Positions 20,633-29,766 of a DNA stretch of 64,000 nucleotides are shown here, in pieces. The notes below the pieces were generated by a model. That model ran no database searches. It was not told where the DNA came from and saw only the letters and a list, made by a program, of their open reading frames with translations. Each line of letters begins with the position of its first letter. The first letter of the stretch is position 1. This stretch comes from Sphingomonas sp. NBWT7 (lineage in GTDB: Bacteria > Pseudomonadota > Alphaproteobacteria > Sphingomonadales > Sphingomonadaceae): NCBI RefSeq assembly GCF_014217605.1, contig NZ_CP043640.1, positions 62,001 through 126,000 on the forward strand, given 5' to 3'. A program made the position numbers and the translations under genes.

Positions 20633-21544
20633 TTAGTGGATTAAGCCCATCGCCGCCATATCCGGACGGAGGTGGAGCGAAGCGGAACCGGAGGCCGGAT
20701 ATGGCGGTGTCGCCGTTTCCGGTGCCGGCGGTCGGTAGCCCAGGCTGCTGTGAGGGCGAACGGTGTTGTAATGCCGCCGCCATGCCTCGATCAGCACCTT
20801 GGCCTCAGCGAGGCTGTAGAAGATCTCGCCGTTGAGCAGTTCGTCGCGAAGCGACCCATTGAAGCTTTCGTTATAGCCATTCTCCCATGGTGATCCCGGG
20901 GTGATATAGAGCGTCTTCACGCCGATCTGCCCCAACCATTTCTGGACGGCGGTCGCGATAAACTCGCTACCATTATCGGATCGTATATGCGCTGGTGGCC
21001 CACGCGAGATGAACAGGTCAGCCAGCGCCGCCAGCACATCCTCGTGTTTGAGCTGCCGGGCAACGATGAGTGCCAGGCATTCCCTGCTGGCCTCGTCGAT
21101 GATCGTCAGAATCCGGAACTTGCGGCCATCGTGCGTGCGCCCTTCGACGAAGTCGTAGGCCCACACATGCCCGGGATACTCAGGCCGCAAGCGGATACAT
21201 GATCCGTCGTTGAGCCACAGGCGTCCCCGTTTGGGCTGACGCAGCGGGACCTTCAGTCCTTCGCGTCGCCATATCCGCTCGACCCGTTTGTGGTTCACCG
21301 TCCACCCCGCATGGCATAGCAACGCCGTCACTCGGCGGTAGCCATAGCGGCCATATTGCTTCGCCAGCGCGACGATGTCCTCCGTGAGCGCCTGTTCGTC
21401 ATCTGCCCCACGCGGCACCTTGCGCTGTGTCGATCGATGCTGCCCCAGCACCCGGCATATCCGTCGCTCGGACACCCGGATCGGCAAATCTCGTCCCAAC
21501 TGATCGATGCAGCGCCGCCGCCGCGCGGGGCTCAGAAGTTTCCC
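20633..21544 (-). CDS. IS3-family transposase OrfB
   Basis: The integrase-type catalytic subunit, made as an OrfAB fusion by -1 frameshifting near the GGGAAAC at the end of orfA. The DDE triad is visible: [17 protein letters not shown] (first Asp), [19 protein letters not shown] (second Asp) and [16 protein letters not shown] (Glu). The upstream part carries a [13 protein letters not shown] helix typical of HTH_21 domains. The open frame extends past 21544 but that part overlaps orfA and is not real protein. It is intact, so the element may still be mobile. Confidence 0.9.
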   Translation of the reverse strand, partial: GKLLSPARRRRCIDQLGRDLPIRVSERRICRVLGQHRSTQRKVPRGADDEQALTEDIVALAKQYGRYGYRRVTALLCHAGWTVNHKRVERIWRREGLKVPLRQPKRGRLWLNDGSCIRLRPEYPGHVWAYDFVEGRTHDGRKFRILTIIDEASRECLALIVARQLKHEDVLAALADLFISRGPPAHIRSDNGSEFIATAVQKWLGQIGVKTLYITPGSPWENGYNESFNGSLRDELLNGEIFYSLAEAKVLIEAWRRHYNTVRPHSSLGYRPPAPETATPPYPASGSASLHLRPDMAAMGLIH

Positions 21545-21810
21545 TTGGCAGCTTCCTGCAAGATCAGCTTGTCCAACGTCAGATCCGAAATCGCCCGGCG
21601 TAGCCGCTGGTTCTCTTTCTCCAGATCCTTCATCCGCCTCGCCTGGTCGGTCTTCAGGCCACCATATTCCTTGCGCCAGCGATAGTATGTCTGCTCGCTG
21701 ACTGCGATCCGGCGGCACGCCTCTGCTGTCGAGGCTCCCTGCGCCAGAACAATCTCAACTTCACGCAGCTTGCCGATAATTTCTTCCGGCTTGTGCTTCT
21801 TGCTCGGCAT
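21532..21810 (-). CDS. IS3-family transposase OrfA
   Basis: A 92-residue protein with a helix-turn-helix ([40 protein letters not shown]) and a leucine-zipper-like coiled coil ([19 protein letters not shown]). It recognises the inverted repeats and is the N-terminal part of the active fusion transposase. The frame ends AAKGNF and stop, and orfB continues in the -1 frame from a G/A-rich slippery stretch. Intact. Confidence 0.9.
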   Translation of the reverse strand: MPSKKHKPEEIIGKLREVEIVLAQGASTAEACRRIAVSEQTYYRWRKEYGGLKTDQARRMKDLEKENQRLRRAISDLTLDKLILQEAAKGNF

Positions 21811-21873
21811 TCATCGTCCCTTTCGTGGTCCAAACTATCATAGTCTCTGGGCCACTCAGCGGGGGGCAGATCA

Positions 21874-22737
21874 ATCGACCAGGAGCGCAACCAGCGTGGC
21901 GCGCCGCCGGGAGGGAATATATCGCTCGATCATATAGGCAGGCGAAGCGCGGCCTTCCCTGACATATTGCCGAAATCGGTCCGCATGGATGCGGCCAGCC
22001 ACGTCCGGGGAGATGCCGATCTTCCGCACTTGCCGCAGGCGGTCGAGAATCTGGCGGATGTGATCGGGCTTGGCCGCGATGGGGATTGTCTTGAGCGAAG
22101 CGAGCTGGCTCGTGCCGCCGGCGTCGTCAAAGAGCTGGTCGAGGGCGCGGACCTGTTCGGTGCTGAGATCGGCGATCAAGGCATAGGCAGCCTGCTTGCG
22201 GGCACGCGCGCGCCCCGCGCTGCTGGCACGTTCGATAGTGGAGATTGACGGCAGCAGAATCCGGGCCTCGCGAAGGGCGGTGACAACTCCGGTCGCTATC
22301 GTCATCCCCTTGTCAGTCGCCCATGCCATTTTCCTGGCCGCTTCTATCATGAAGGGGATATCGGCGCGGGTCGGCCCCCGCAGTCCCAGGCGCGCGGCCA
22401 ACTCTCGGGCATGGTCCGTCATCGTCTGATCCCGCGCCGCATAGTTGGCCAGGTCGGTTACGTGGAGACCAAGCTGTTCCGCGACGAAGGCGGCGAGATC
22501 ATGGGGTATCGCTCCCCTGTCTTGTATCAACTGCGCCAGTGTGATGCCCGGGTGCCGTAAGAGCGCGAGTTGCAGCGCGACGCCCAACTGGTTCCGTCGC
22601 TCCCGTCGTGCGCCGATGATCTCGATGTCCGAAGGCTCGAAGCTATAGAGTCGGGCCAGATGGTCGCGCTCGGTCGGGATGGCGAGGATCTGATCGTGTT
22701 CGCTCTCGGTCAGGAGTTGATGCTTGCGCTTCGTCAT
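21874..22737 (-). pseudogene. Tn3-family transposase, N-terminal fragment
   Basis: The first 288 residues of a TnpA start MTKRKHQLLTESEHDQILAI and contain YSFEPSDIEIIGARRERRNQ, the DUF4158 N-terminal DNA-binding domain of Tn3 transposases. The frame ends at RRRATLVALLVD where the IS3-type element begins, so the catalytic two-thirds is gone. It is a different transposase from the intact one at 3475: the two N-termini are only distantly alike. The Tn3 terminal repeat should lie in the 22738-22876 interval, but I could not define it. Confidence 0.82.
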
Positions 22738-22876
22738 GCCGATTCCCGTCCACAAAAGGTCATCTGGGCCTATGGACAGCCATGAGTAAAGAGACATAGT
22801 ATGTGGACGGATATGGATGTGGCGAAGCGGTCGCCTTTCAGAGCGTCCACAGAACGACCCTTTACGGGAACGCCGA

Positions 22877-23260
22877 TCAGGCTCTGGTTAGCTCAGTTTT
22901 GCGCGTGATAGTCCAATGCTCCAGTCGTTTGTAGACGATCACCTTGTCGCCGATCAGATCTCCATGCCGGCGACAGAAGAGGTCGAGCTGATCGCGATCG
23001 CCGACCAGTTCGACACAGATCGTCAGATGCGGATCGGCAATTTCCGAGCCGTTCTCCCGGATCGGTTCGTGATTGCTGAAGCCGTAATGGGTATTTTGCG
23101 CGACGGCGTTGATGATGCCGTCCGCCTTCGCGGTGCGAATCAGCTCGCGATAGAGCGGCTTTGCCCCCCAGAAGCGACGCGGGCCGATCTTGTCGGACGG
23201 TTTCAGATAGATGCGCAGCATCCCGACTTCGCGGTGATGGACGGTGAAACGATTGGGCAT
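22877..23260 (-). CDS. DUF190 family protein, fluoride-locus partner
   Basis: A 127-residue protein with the DUF190 pattern: LRIYLKPSDKIGPRRFWGAK followed by PLYRELIRTAKADGI, then ADPHLTICVELVGDRDQL near the end. DUF190 proteins have a PII-like alpha/beta fold and commonly sit beside fluoride channels or exporters. Here the gene follows the CLC-type exporter after 25 bases in the same direction and so shares its riboswitch-controlled transcript. A regulatory or trafficking role for fluoride export is inference. The start at MPNRFTVHH was chosen over longer open frames because the upstream part overlaps the exporter. Confidence 0.8.
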   Translation of the reverse strand: MPNRFTVHHREVGMLRIYLKPSDKIGPRRFWGAKPLYRELIRTAKADGIINAVAQNTHYGFSNHEPIRENGSEIADPHLTICVELVGDRDQLDLFCRRHGDLIGDKVIVYKRLEHWTITRKTELTRA

Positions 23261-23285
23261 GACGGGCTTTCGACAGGAAACAGGA

Positions 23286-24644
23286 TCAGGCGCGCGTGCG
23301 CCGGCGAGAAGCGCGGTGCGTGCGGGCATCGCGCAGGGTCGCGTCGGGTGTGAGGTGTGCGGCAGGTACCTTTGGCACAGCGACGCGCTGCGACAGGTAG
23401 ATGCCGTTGTGGCCTGAGCAGAGGTAGGCGACGAAGCACGCGACTGCGATCGGCACCGTATAGGCCGCGCCGAACAACTCGATCCCCATGAACGTGCAAG
23501 CCAGCGGTGTGTTGGCCGCGCCCGCGAACAGCGCGACGAAGCCGATCGCTGCGAATAGCCCCGACGGTACTCCGAACATCGGCGCGAGCGCATTGCCGAG
23601 CGCCGCGCCGATAAAGAACAGCGGCGTGACCTCGCCCCCCTTGAAGCCCGCGCTCAGGGTCACGACGGTAAAGAGCAGCTTCAGCGCCCAGCTCCACGAG
23701 TGCGTATCGGGACCAAAGAAGCTGGCGATGGTCAGGCTGTCCGGTGTCGCGGCGAGCGTACCCAGGCCAAGATAGTCGCGGGTTCCGAGCAGCCAGACCA
23801 GCGCAATCACGGCCAGCCCGCCGATAACGGGTCGTAGTGGGCCATAGGGGATCACGCGCTTCAACCATCCGCCCAGCGCGTGATTGGCCTCGGCAAAGGT
23901 CAGCCCGGTCAGACCGAAGGCAATGCCGGCGACACCGGCCTTGGCGACGAGCAGCGCGTCGACCGGCACCAGCGCATCGACATGGTAGACGCCGTGATGA
24001 ATGCCCCAGGCAAGACAGGTCCAGTCACCGACCAGCGCCGCGACCAGGCATGGCACCAGCGCGCGATACTCGACCCGACCGATCGCCAGCACCTCCAGTG
24101 CAAAGACCGCGCCCGCAATCGGCGTCCCGAAGACCGCGCCGAACCCAGCCGCGATCCCGGTCATAAGGAGGGTGCGTGTCGCTTCCGCATCCAATCTGAG
24201 CGCGCGTCCAAACCCGCTGGCAAGACTGCCGCCCAACTGCACGGCGGTGCCTTCACGTCCCGCCGATCCCCCGAACAGATGTGTCACGACCGTGCCGAAG
24301 AAGATGAGCGGAGCCATGCGCAGCGGCACGCCGCCCCCCGGTTCGTGGATTTGCTCGACGATGAGGTTGTTGCCGCCTTCGACCGAGCGCCCTGTCAGAT
24401 GGTAGAGCAGTCCGACCACGAACCCGCCGATCGGCAGCAGGTAGAGCAGCCAGGGAAAGGCGAAGCGAAGCCGGGTTACGGCGTCGAGGCTCCGCAGGAA
24501 GGCCGCGCAGAGCGTTCCCACCGCTGCGGCCATCGGGACCAGGATCAAAGCCCACCGCAGTACCGACGTGGCATGGGTGCGGCGATCGCGAATGAACGCT
24601 GCCATGTTGAACTGGTCATAGAGATTGCGAAATGTCGCGCGCAC
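23286..24644 (-). CDS. CLC-type fluoride/proton antiporter (CLC-F)
   Basis: A 452-residue polytopic membrane protein of the ClC family. The anion-selectivity loop reads [15 protein letters not shown], the second loop is [18 protein letters not shown], and the later motifs are [19 protein letters not shown] and [12 protein letters not shown]. In CLC-F exporters the GREGT form and the GGEVTPL loop replace the chloride-type selectivity residues, as here. It expels fluoride in exchange for protons. The GTG start has a strong AAGGAGG 5 bases upstream, and a fluoride riboswitch occupies the leader, which independently supports fluoride as the substrate. Confidence 0.9.
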   Translation of the reverse strand: MRATFRNLYDQFNMAAFIRDRRTHATSVLRWALILVPMAAAVGTLCAAFLRSLDAVTRLRFAFPWLLYLLPIGGFVVGLLYHLTGRSVEGGNNLIVEQIHEPGGGVPLRMAPLIFFGTVVTHLFGGSAGREGTAVQLGGSLASGFGRALRLDAEATRTLLMTGIAAGFGAVFGTPIAGAVFALEVLAIGRVEYRALVPCLVAALVGDWTCLAWGIHHGVYHVDALVPVDALLVAKAGVAGIAFGLTGLTFAEANHALGGWLKRVIPYGPLRPVIGGLAVIALVWLLGTRDYLGLGTLAATPDSLTIASFFGPDTHSWSWALKLLFTVVTLSAGFKGGEVTPLFFIGAALGNALAPMFGVPSGLFAAIGFVALFAGAANTPLACTFMGIELFGAAYTVPIAVACFVAYLCSGHNGIYLSQRVAVPKVPAAHLTPDATLRDARTHRASRRRTRA

Positions 24645-24663
24645 GATTCCTCCTTGCTGCCTT

Positions 24664-24742
24664 GCGGCGCCTGGTAGGAATCATCGGCCCTTGCGAGGGC
24701 GGTTCGACCGAATGGCCCGGCGGAAATCCATCGCCGTGCCTG
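24664..24742 (-). promoter_or_regulatory. Fluoride riboswitch (crcB motif)
   Basis: On the minus strand, in the leader of the exporter, the sequence runs GGCACGGCGATGGATTTCCG, then CC-GGGCCATTCGGTCG-AACCGCC, then GGGCCGATGATTCCTACC. These are the conserved blocks of the crcB motif: GGCGAUGG, the UUCCGCC half of the pseudoknot, AACCGCC, and GAUGAUUCCUAC. The order and spacing fit. The element ends about 20 bases before the GTG start, so fluoride binding could free the ribosome-binding site or relieve termination. I see no clear terminator stem, which favours control of translation. Confidence 0.88.
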
Positions 24743-24889
24743 CGCATATGCTGTCCGACCGCGACCCGGTCAACCAACCGCAGAAGCATGAGACTATCGT
24801 TTTGGTGAGGACCGATAAAATGGCTTTGGCCACGGAATAAACCCCGACGAGCATCGTCTACGCTTTCGAGACCGATGCGCTGGAGGCTT

Positions 24890-25273
24890 ATGCGTAGACG
24901 AGATTGGATGCTGGGTCTGACGGCTTCGGCCCTACTTACCGGCGCAGTCGCGGCCGCCCCCGCCGATGGCTACGCTACCATGATGTCTGTCGCGATGGAC
25001 CGGATGATGGCGGGCATGATGGTCAAGCCGTCCGGTGACGTCGACCGCGACTTCGTGGCGATGATGCTTCCGCATCATCAGGGTGCCATCGATATGGCGG
25101 TGGCGGAGCTGCGCTACGGCCATAACGAGCAGCTCAAGCGCATCGCGCAGGAAATCATCATCGATCAGCAGCAGGAGATCGCCGCCATGAAGCTGGCGAT
25201 CGGCCAGCCGCTACCGCCTTCGACGCCAGCCCCGACGCAGGGCGGCGACCACCATAGCCCTATGGAGCACTGA
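24890..25273 (+). CDS. DUF305 family exported protein
   Basis: A 127-residue protein with an N-terminal signal-like segment (RRRDWMLGLTASALLTGAVA, then AAAPADG) and the DUF305 core: DRDFVAMMLPHHQGAIDMAV followed by KRIAQEIIIDQQQEIAAMK. The paired histidines and many methionines suggest metal binding in the periplasm, but no function is established for the family. The ATG at 24890 has a GGAGG just upstream; an earlier in-frame ATG (24875) does not. It is first in a tight four-gene operon with a beta-propeller protein and a sigma/anti-sigma pair. Confidence 0.8.
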   Translation: MRRRDWMLGLTASALLTGAVAAAPADGYATMMSVAMDRMMAGMMVKPSGDVDRDFVAMMLPHHQGAIDMAVAELRYGHNEQLKRIAQEIIIDQQQEIAAMKLAIGQPLPPSTPAPTQGGDHHSPMEH

Positions 25274-25274
25274 C

Positions 25275-26714
25275 ATGATCCGGACCATCCTGCGCTCGGC
25301 CGCCTTGCTGATGAGCGCCGCACCGGGCCTCGCCATGGCCCAGCAGGCGCCGTGGAACGCTAAGGACATGCCCGTCAGCCACCGCGACCGCGTCTATGCG
25401 TCTGAACAATTCTCCAACACGGTGTCGGTGACCGACCCGGCCGACAACCGGCTGCTCGGCGTCATCAAACTCGGCGATCCCCAGCCGATGAACTTCTCCC
25501 CGCTCTACAAGGGACAGGTGCTGGTTCACGGCCTGGGCTTCTCGCCGGACGGGAAGACCTTGGCGGTCGTGTCGATCGGATCGAACGCCGTGTCGTGGAT
25601 CGACACCGCCACCAACACCGTCAAGCACACGACCTATGTCGGGCGCAGTCCGCACGAGGCGTTCTTCACGCCGGACGGCAAGGAGGTGTGGGTCACGGTC
25701 CGCGGCGAGGATTATATCGCCGTGCTCGACCCCACGACGTACAAGGAGACGGGGCGCATCAAGACGCCCGGTGGTCCGGGCATGACGATCTTCTCTCCCG
25801 ATGGCCGGTACGGCTATGTCTGCTCTTCGTTCAATCCGGTATTGGCTGTGTTCAATGTCGCGACCCACGCGCAGGTCGGACAGGTGGCGCAGCCAAGCCC
25901 CTTCTGCCCCAACATCGCCGCGACGCCGGACGGCAAGCAAGTGTGGTTTACGCTGAAGGACATCGGCAAGACGGTCGCATTCGATGCTCGGCCACCCTTC
26001 GCGATCCTGAAGGTGCTGGATACCGGGCCTATCACGAACCATGTCAATTTCGCCCGCACGGCCAAGGGGCAGTTCGCGTATGTGACGGTCGGCGGAGAGA
26101 ATGTGGTCAAGGTGTTCCGCACGTCCGACTTCACGCCGGTGGCAACAATTCCGGTCGGCAAGATGCCGCACGGTGTTTGGCCATCGGGCGACGGCCGGCG
26201 CGTTTATGTCGGGCTAGAGAATTCCGATGAGCTGGCCGCGATCGACACTGCCGGCAACACGGTCGTCGCTACCGTGCCGGTCGGACAGGCACCGCAGGCG
26301 ATCGCCTATGTGTCGAACGCAGTTCCGACAGGCCCCGGCACCGACAATCTCCAGCCGCTCGGCACAGCGGGCAAGGCGCTGCATCTGACCATGGGGCCGA
26401 TTGGCGGCAAAGGTACGGCAAGCAGCATCACCCTCTTCGACCAGGGCATCATTCAGGTCGTGCAGAGTGCCGTTACCGGTTTGCAGCCCAAGAAGCCTTA
26501 CATGCTCGTACTGACCGCCAATGCGGACGGCAGCGGCGCTGTAGAGCCGCTTGCGAACTTCATGAGCAACCCGGCAGGTGCGGCGATCGTCAACGCATCG
26601 GGTCCGATCCGCCAGATCGTTCAGGGCAGCACCGCGACACCCCGGCGCTTTCTGGCGGTTGCGGAGGTGGTGAACGGCGCGCCGGGGCGCATCGTGCAGG
26701 TGCAGCGCGACTGA
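25275..26714 (+). CDS. Exported YVTN-type beta-propeller protein
   Basis: A 479-residue protein with a signal peptide (RTILRSAALLMSAAPGLAMA, cleaved near AQQ) and repeated blades of the YVTN/WD type, for example VHGLGFSPDGKTLAVVS, TPDGKEVWVTVRGEDYIAVL and GDGRRVYVGLENSDELAAID. Residues after about 360 form a separate C-terminal domain of unknown type (LHLTMGPIGGKGTASSITLF). Such propellers often bind metals or partner proteins in the periplasm. It starts one base after the DUF305 stop and is followed one base later by the sigma gene, so all four are co-transcribed. Specific role unknown. Confidence 0.8.
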   Translation: MIRTILRSAALLMSAAPGLAMAQQAPWNAKDMPVSHRDRVYASEQFSNTVSVTDPADNRLLGVIKLGDPQPMNFSPLYKGQVLVHGLGFSPDGKTLAVVSIGSNAVSWIDTATNTVKHTTYVGRSPHEAFFTPDGKEVWVTVRGEDYIAVLDPTTYKETGRIKTPGGPGMTIFSPDGRYGYVCSSFNPVLAVFNVATHAQVGQVAQPSPFCPNIAATPDGKQVWFTLKDIGKTVAFDARPPFAILKVLDTGPITNHVNFARTAKGQFAYVTVGGENVVKVFRTSDFTPVATIPVGKMPHGVWPSGDGRRVYVGLENSDELAAIDTAGNTVVATVPVGQAPQAIAYVSNAVPTGPGTDNLQPLGTAGKALHLTMGPIGGKGTASSITLFDQGIIQVVQSAVTGLQPKKPYMLVLTANADGSGAVEPLANFMSNPAGAAIVNASGPIRQIVQGSTATPRRFLAVAEVVNGAPGRIVQVQRD

Positions 26715-26715
26715 G

Positions 26716-27225
26716 ATGGACCCGCTTGCCGCCGCGATCGAACCGCTGATCCCCGGGCTGCGCCGCTATGCCCGGTCGTGGTTGCGCGACCGGGTGATGG
26801 CGGATGACGTGGTGCAGGATTGCCTGGAGCGCGCGGTCGGGCGCTGGCGACAGCGACGGGGTGCGGAGGTCCGCCCGTGGGTCTATGCGATCCTGCACAA
26901 TTTGTTGGTCGATCATCAGCGGCAGCATAGCCGGCGAGGTACGGCGGTTCCGCTCCACCTCGTGGACGACGCCGCGCTCGGCCGCCCGGCCGATCAGGAC
27001 ACAGGCCTGCACCACCGCGACCTGCTGCGCGCGCTTGATGCGTTGCCTGAAGAACAGCGAACGGTGCTGCTCCTGGTCTCGGTCGAGGGCCTGCCCTATG
27101 CGGAGGTCGCTGCCGTAGTCGGCGTGCCGCTGGGCACGGTAATGTCGCGCATATCGCGGGGGCGCGACCGTCTGGCGACCCTCCTCCGGGAGGGTGAACG
27201 GCCGCGATTGAGGAGCGTGCAATGA
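26716..27225 (+). CDS. ECF-type RNA polymerase sigma factor
   Basis: A 169-residue sigma-70 family protein with region 2 (PGLRRYARSWLRDRVMADDV, VQDCLERAV, RPWVYAILHNLLVDHQRQ) and region 4 (LPEEQRTVLLLVSVEGLPYA, VVGVPLGTVMSRISRGRDR), the two domains of extracytoplasmic-function sigma factors. The next gene, overlapping by four bases (ATGA), encodes its anti-sigma factor. Its position at the end of an operon of exported proteins suggests it controls that operon in response to an envelope signal. I did not find a convincing ECF promoter upstream of 24890. Confidence 0.88.
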   Translation: MDPLAAAIEPLIPGLRRYARSWLRDRVMADDVVQDCLERAVGRWRQRRGAEVRPWVYAILHNLLVDHQRQHSRRGTAVPLHLVDDAALGRPADQDTGLHHRDLLRALDALPEEQRTVLLLVSVEGLPYAEVAAVVGVPLGTVMSRISRGRDRLATLLREGERPRLRSVQ

Positions 27226-27992
27226 CCAGCCCGATCGGCGAGGACGATCTGGCCGCATGGATCGATGGCAGGCTGTCGCCCGAGCGGCAGCGCCTGGTCG
27301 ACGCCTATCTTGAAGGCCAGCCGGACGTGCATGCCCGTGTGCGAGAGCAGGCGGAGCAGGCGCGAGCCCTTGCATCCCTGTTCGCCCCCGTCGCGGATGA
27401 ACCGATCCCGGCGACGATGCGCGTGGCAGCGATCAGGGGACGGCAACGGCAACCGCGTTGGCAGCTCGCCATCGCCGCGTCACTTCTGCTGGCGTTGGGG
27501 TTTGGCGGTGGCTGGTCGAGCGCGCGGTGGAGCGGCGAACCCCGCGCGGGCATCGCGGCGCTGGCCAACGAGGCGAGTGATAATTTCCGTGTCTATGCCG
27601 CCGACCGGATACGACCGGCGGAGATCGGCCCCGACCAGCGCGCCATGCTGATCCGATGGACCTCCGCTCGATTGGGTGAGCGCGTCACGATCCCGGACCT
27701 CAGCACGGCCGGCTATCGCTATGGCGGGGGGCGACTGGTCGCGACGCCCCACGGCCCTGCGGCACTGCTCCTCTACGACGGACCGCAAGCGTCGAAACTT
27801 GCGGTGCTGACGAGGCCCATGCAGATCGACAAGACCGCGAGCATGACCAGCACGTCCAGCGGGACCATGGGCCGGGTCACATGGGCGGTCGACGGGATCG
27901 GCTATAGTGTGGTGGGCGAGCGACCCGCGGCCGAACTGCATCCGATCGCCGATGAAGTCCGGCGTCAGGCAGATGCCGCGCTTGTGTCCTGA
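27222..27992 (+). CDS. Transmembrane anti-sigma factor
   Basis: A 256-residue protein with an N-terminal cytosolic domain (EDDLAAWIDGRLSPERQRLV, DAYLEGQPDVHARV) of the type that binds ECF sigma factors, one transmembrane segment (WQLAIAASLLLALGFGGGW) near residue 90, and a periplasmic domain of about 150 residues with a beta-rich ending (GRVTWAVDGIGYSVVGE). This matches the plasmid- and chromosome-borne ChrR/RsiW-like membrane anti-sigma factors of proteobacteria, without the zinc-binding HXXXCXXC motif. It is translationally coupled to the sigma gene. Confidence 0.82.
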   Translation: MTSPIGEDDLAAWIDGRLSPERQRLVDAYLEGQPDVHARVREQAEQARALASLFAPVADEPIPATMRVAAIRGRQRQPRWQLAIAASLLLALGFGGGWSSARWSGEPRAGIAALANEASDNFRVYAADRIRPAEIGPDQRAMLIRWTSARLGERVTIPDLSTAGYRYGGGRLVATPHGPAALLLYDGPQASKLAVLTRPMQIDKTASMTSTSSGTMGRVTWAVDGIGYSVVGERPAAELHPIADEVRRQADAALVS

Positions 27993-28043
27993 TAGCGCCT
28001 TGCCGCCTCCCGGCGCCGACGGGCACCGGGCGGTCCAGCGCGA

Positions 28044-28556
28044 TCACGGCTTGCGCTCGACATCCTTCCTGTCGGTCTCGGCCGGCGTCAGACGGGCTCG
28101 CTCGCGGATGCGGCGTTCCAGCGGCGCGCCGACGAACAGGACGAGCATTGCAAGGCTCACCCCGCCGATGATGAGCGGCCACACCGCCAACCCTGCTGCC
28201 GCGCCGATCGTGGCTGTCACCCAGATGCACGCGGCGGTCGCCAATCCATGCACTTCCTGACCCTGGCCGACCCGCAGCACCGCACCGGCACCGATGAAGC
28301 CGACGCCGGACAGAATGCCCTGCATCGCCCGTCCTGCGGCATCGGCGTTCACGTTCGGCAAGCCACTATGCACGATCGCCTGAACGGCGATGCAACTCGC
28401 CAGACCGACCAGACCCAGCGTCCGCAGGCCCATGATCTGCCGGTTCTCACGCGAGCGTTCCCAGCCGAGCACCATCCCGGCCGCGGTCGCCACCACCAGC
28501 CGGCCAATCGCATCGATCCAGAAAGCGACGTCCGGTGCCGCTGATGCTTCGATCAT
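28044..28556 (-). CDS. MgtC/SapB-family membrane protein
   Basis: A 170-residue protein with the MgtC/SapB hallmarks: ATAAGMVLGWERSRENRQIM, GLRTLGLVGLASC, and MQGILSGVGFIGAGAVLR, then TAACIWVTATIGAAAGL. Four to five hydrophobic helices are visible. The family is linked to magnesium limitation and to modulation of ATP synthase or virulence in other bacteria; the role here is unknown. I placed the start at MIEASAAP because its ATG overlaps the stop of the upstream sulfite-oxidase-like gene (ATGA). It is short relative to MgtC with a C-terminal ACT-like domain, so it belongs to the SapB-only type. Confidence 0.83.
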   Translation of the reverse strand: MIEASAAPDVAFWIDAIGRLVVATAAGMVLGWERSRENRQIMGLRTLGLVGLASCIAVQAIVHSGLPNVNADAAGRAMQGILSGVGFIGAGAVLRVGQGQEVHGLATAACIWVTATIGAAAGLAVWPLIIGGVSLAMLVLFVGAPLERRIRERARLTPAETDRKDVERKP

Positions 28557-29620
28557 TCGACCAGCACGTGAACGTGATGCCAGGCGGTGCACAGATAGCC
28601 GGCGAAATTCCACATCGTATCCGGCCGCTCGGGCTGTCCCTGCCCGGTCTCGTCGAAGGCACGGGCGACAAGGTGCTGGCGTCCCTTGGCAAGTGTGGCG
28701 TCAAGGATCCAGCGCCGCCAGCCCCAGCGCGTCTCCGGATCATCGGCGAAGGTCGCCTGTTGCCAGTCGCGACCGCCGTTCACCGACACTTCGATCCGAG
28801 AAATACGGCGGTCATAGGCAATGGCATATCCCTCAATCCGCACCTCTCCGGCGGCCAAACTCTCGCCCGCACCGGGCGAGCAGATCGCGGCGTTGAGCGG
28901 CATGGCATTGATCGTCAGACCCTGGCTCCAGTCGACGGTGTCGCTCGTCACAGCGGCGGGGAAGAGCTTGTAGTCGTGCGCCTGGATCGGTGCCTCGGAG
29001 GGCGTTTCACGCACCTCGATCCGTGTCAGCCATTTGGCGCTGCGGACCCCGGCATAGCCAGGCACCACCATGCGGAGCGGGGCGCCATGTTCGGGCGTCA
29101 GCGGCTCGCCATTCATCGCCCAGGCGAGGAGTACGTCGGGCTCCCGCGCCTTGCTCATGGCGATCGATACCCCGAACAAGGCTTCTTCACCCTCCACGTC
29201 CACCTCGTCCGCGCCGGTGAACGCCACGAACAGCTCGGACGCATCCGGCGCGCCGACCGCATCGAGCACATCGGCCAAGCGTACGCCGGTCCACTCCGCA
29301 TTGCCGATCGCGCCTACGTCCCACGGATCGCCGGAGGTGTTGGCGACCTGCTGGAGATCGGTACGCCGGTTGCCGGCGCACTGGAGAACCGCCGTTACCG
29401 TGCGCGTGGCAAACGTGCTCTTCAGTTCCTGCACCGAGAAGAAGCGGCTCGCCATGCCCCTCCCGCTCACCTCGATCCGATGATTGGCGGGCAGATCCGG
29501 CACCGGCCCGTGGCTGCGCACGTAGAACAGCGCCTGCGGCGTCAGAAACCGCTCGATCAACGCACCGGGCGTCGGCTCGGCATTGTAGGGATCAGAACTG
29601 CGCTCGATCATATCGGTCAT
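28553..29620 (-). CDS. Sulfite-oxidase-family molybdoenzyme, cytosolic
   Basis: A 355-residue protein of the sulfite oxidase fold. The molybdopterin domain shows TAVLQCAGNRRTDLQQV with the Mo-ligand Cys, GDPWDVGAIGNAEWTGVRLA, EHGAPLRMVVPGYAGVRSAK and WLTRIEV. The C-terminal dimerisation domain has YDRRISRIEVSVNGGRDWQQ and GWRRWILDA. This is closer to plant and vertebrate sulfite oxidase than to the YedY/MsrP type. There is no Tat or Sec signal, unlike the SorA-like enzyme at 31877, so the locus encodes one cytosolic and one exported enzyme. It is divergently transcribed from a LysR regulator. Confidence 0.88.
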   Translation of the reverse strand: MTDMIERSSDPYNAEPTPGALIERFLTPQALFYVRSHGPVPDLPANHRIEVSGRGMASRFFSVQELKSTFATRTVTAVLQCAGNRRTDLQQVANTSGDPWDVGAIGNAEWTGVRLADVLDAVGAPDASELFVAFTGADEVDVEGEEALFGVSIAMSKAREPDVLLAWAMNGEPLTPEHGAPLRMVVPGYAGVRSAKWLTRIEVRETPSEAPIQAHDYKLFPAAVTSDTVDWSQGLTINAMPLNAAICSPGAGESLAAGEVRIEGYAIAYDRRISRIEVSVNGGRDWQQATFADDPETRWGWRRWILDATLAKGRQHLVARAFDETGQGQPERPDTMWNFAGYLCTAWHHVHVLVE

Positions 29621-29693
29621 GGACGATCAAACGTCGCGGGCACGCGTAACGCTTCAAGTCTTCGAGACCATCGCAGACGAAAGGCTGCCGACC

Positions 29694-29736
29694 ATTCCGA
29701 TATCCAGATTGGAATGACCATATCAAACGGTTGGTC
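29694..29736. promoter_or_regulatory. Divergent promoter region with two dyads, possible LysR sites
   Basis: Between the sulfite-oxidase-like gene and the LysR gene lie ATTCC (29694) and GGAAT (29711), 12 bases apart, and directly after them GACCAT with GGTTGGTC about 9 bases further on. Such spaced half-sites between divergent genes are where LysR-type regulators bind. The sequence is AT-richer than its surroundings. No experimental consensus for this regulator is known to me. Confidence 0.4.
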
Positions 29737-29766
29737 GTATCGATCTAAGTACGCGATATATGCTGC

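Larger units (their letters stand above)
20599..21873 (-). mobile_element. Complete IS3-family insertion sequence (IS407-like)
   Basis: Matching ends bound the element: the left end starts TGATCTGCCCCCACCGAGTG, and the right end, read on the other strand, starts TGATCTGCCCCCCGCTGAGT; both continue with GGCCC. Inside lie orfA and orfB in the -1 arrangement of IS3-family elements. The flanking bases (GCTT on the left, ATCG on the right) do not form a target duplication, and the element sits between an IS66 remnant and a Tn3 remnant, so flanking DNA was probably lost after insertion. Confidence 0.88.

Noticed and set aside
20247..20783. A 178-codon minus-strand frame between ridA and the IS3 element.
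   Set aside because: It crosses the IS end and the IS66 remnant in the wrong frame; no domain visible.
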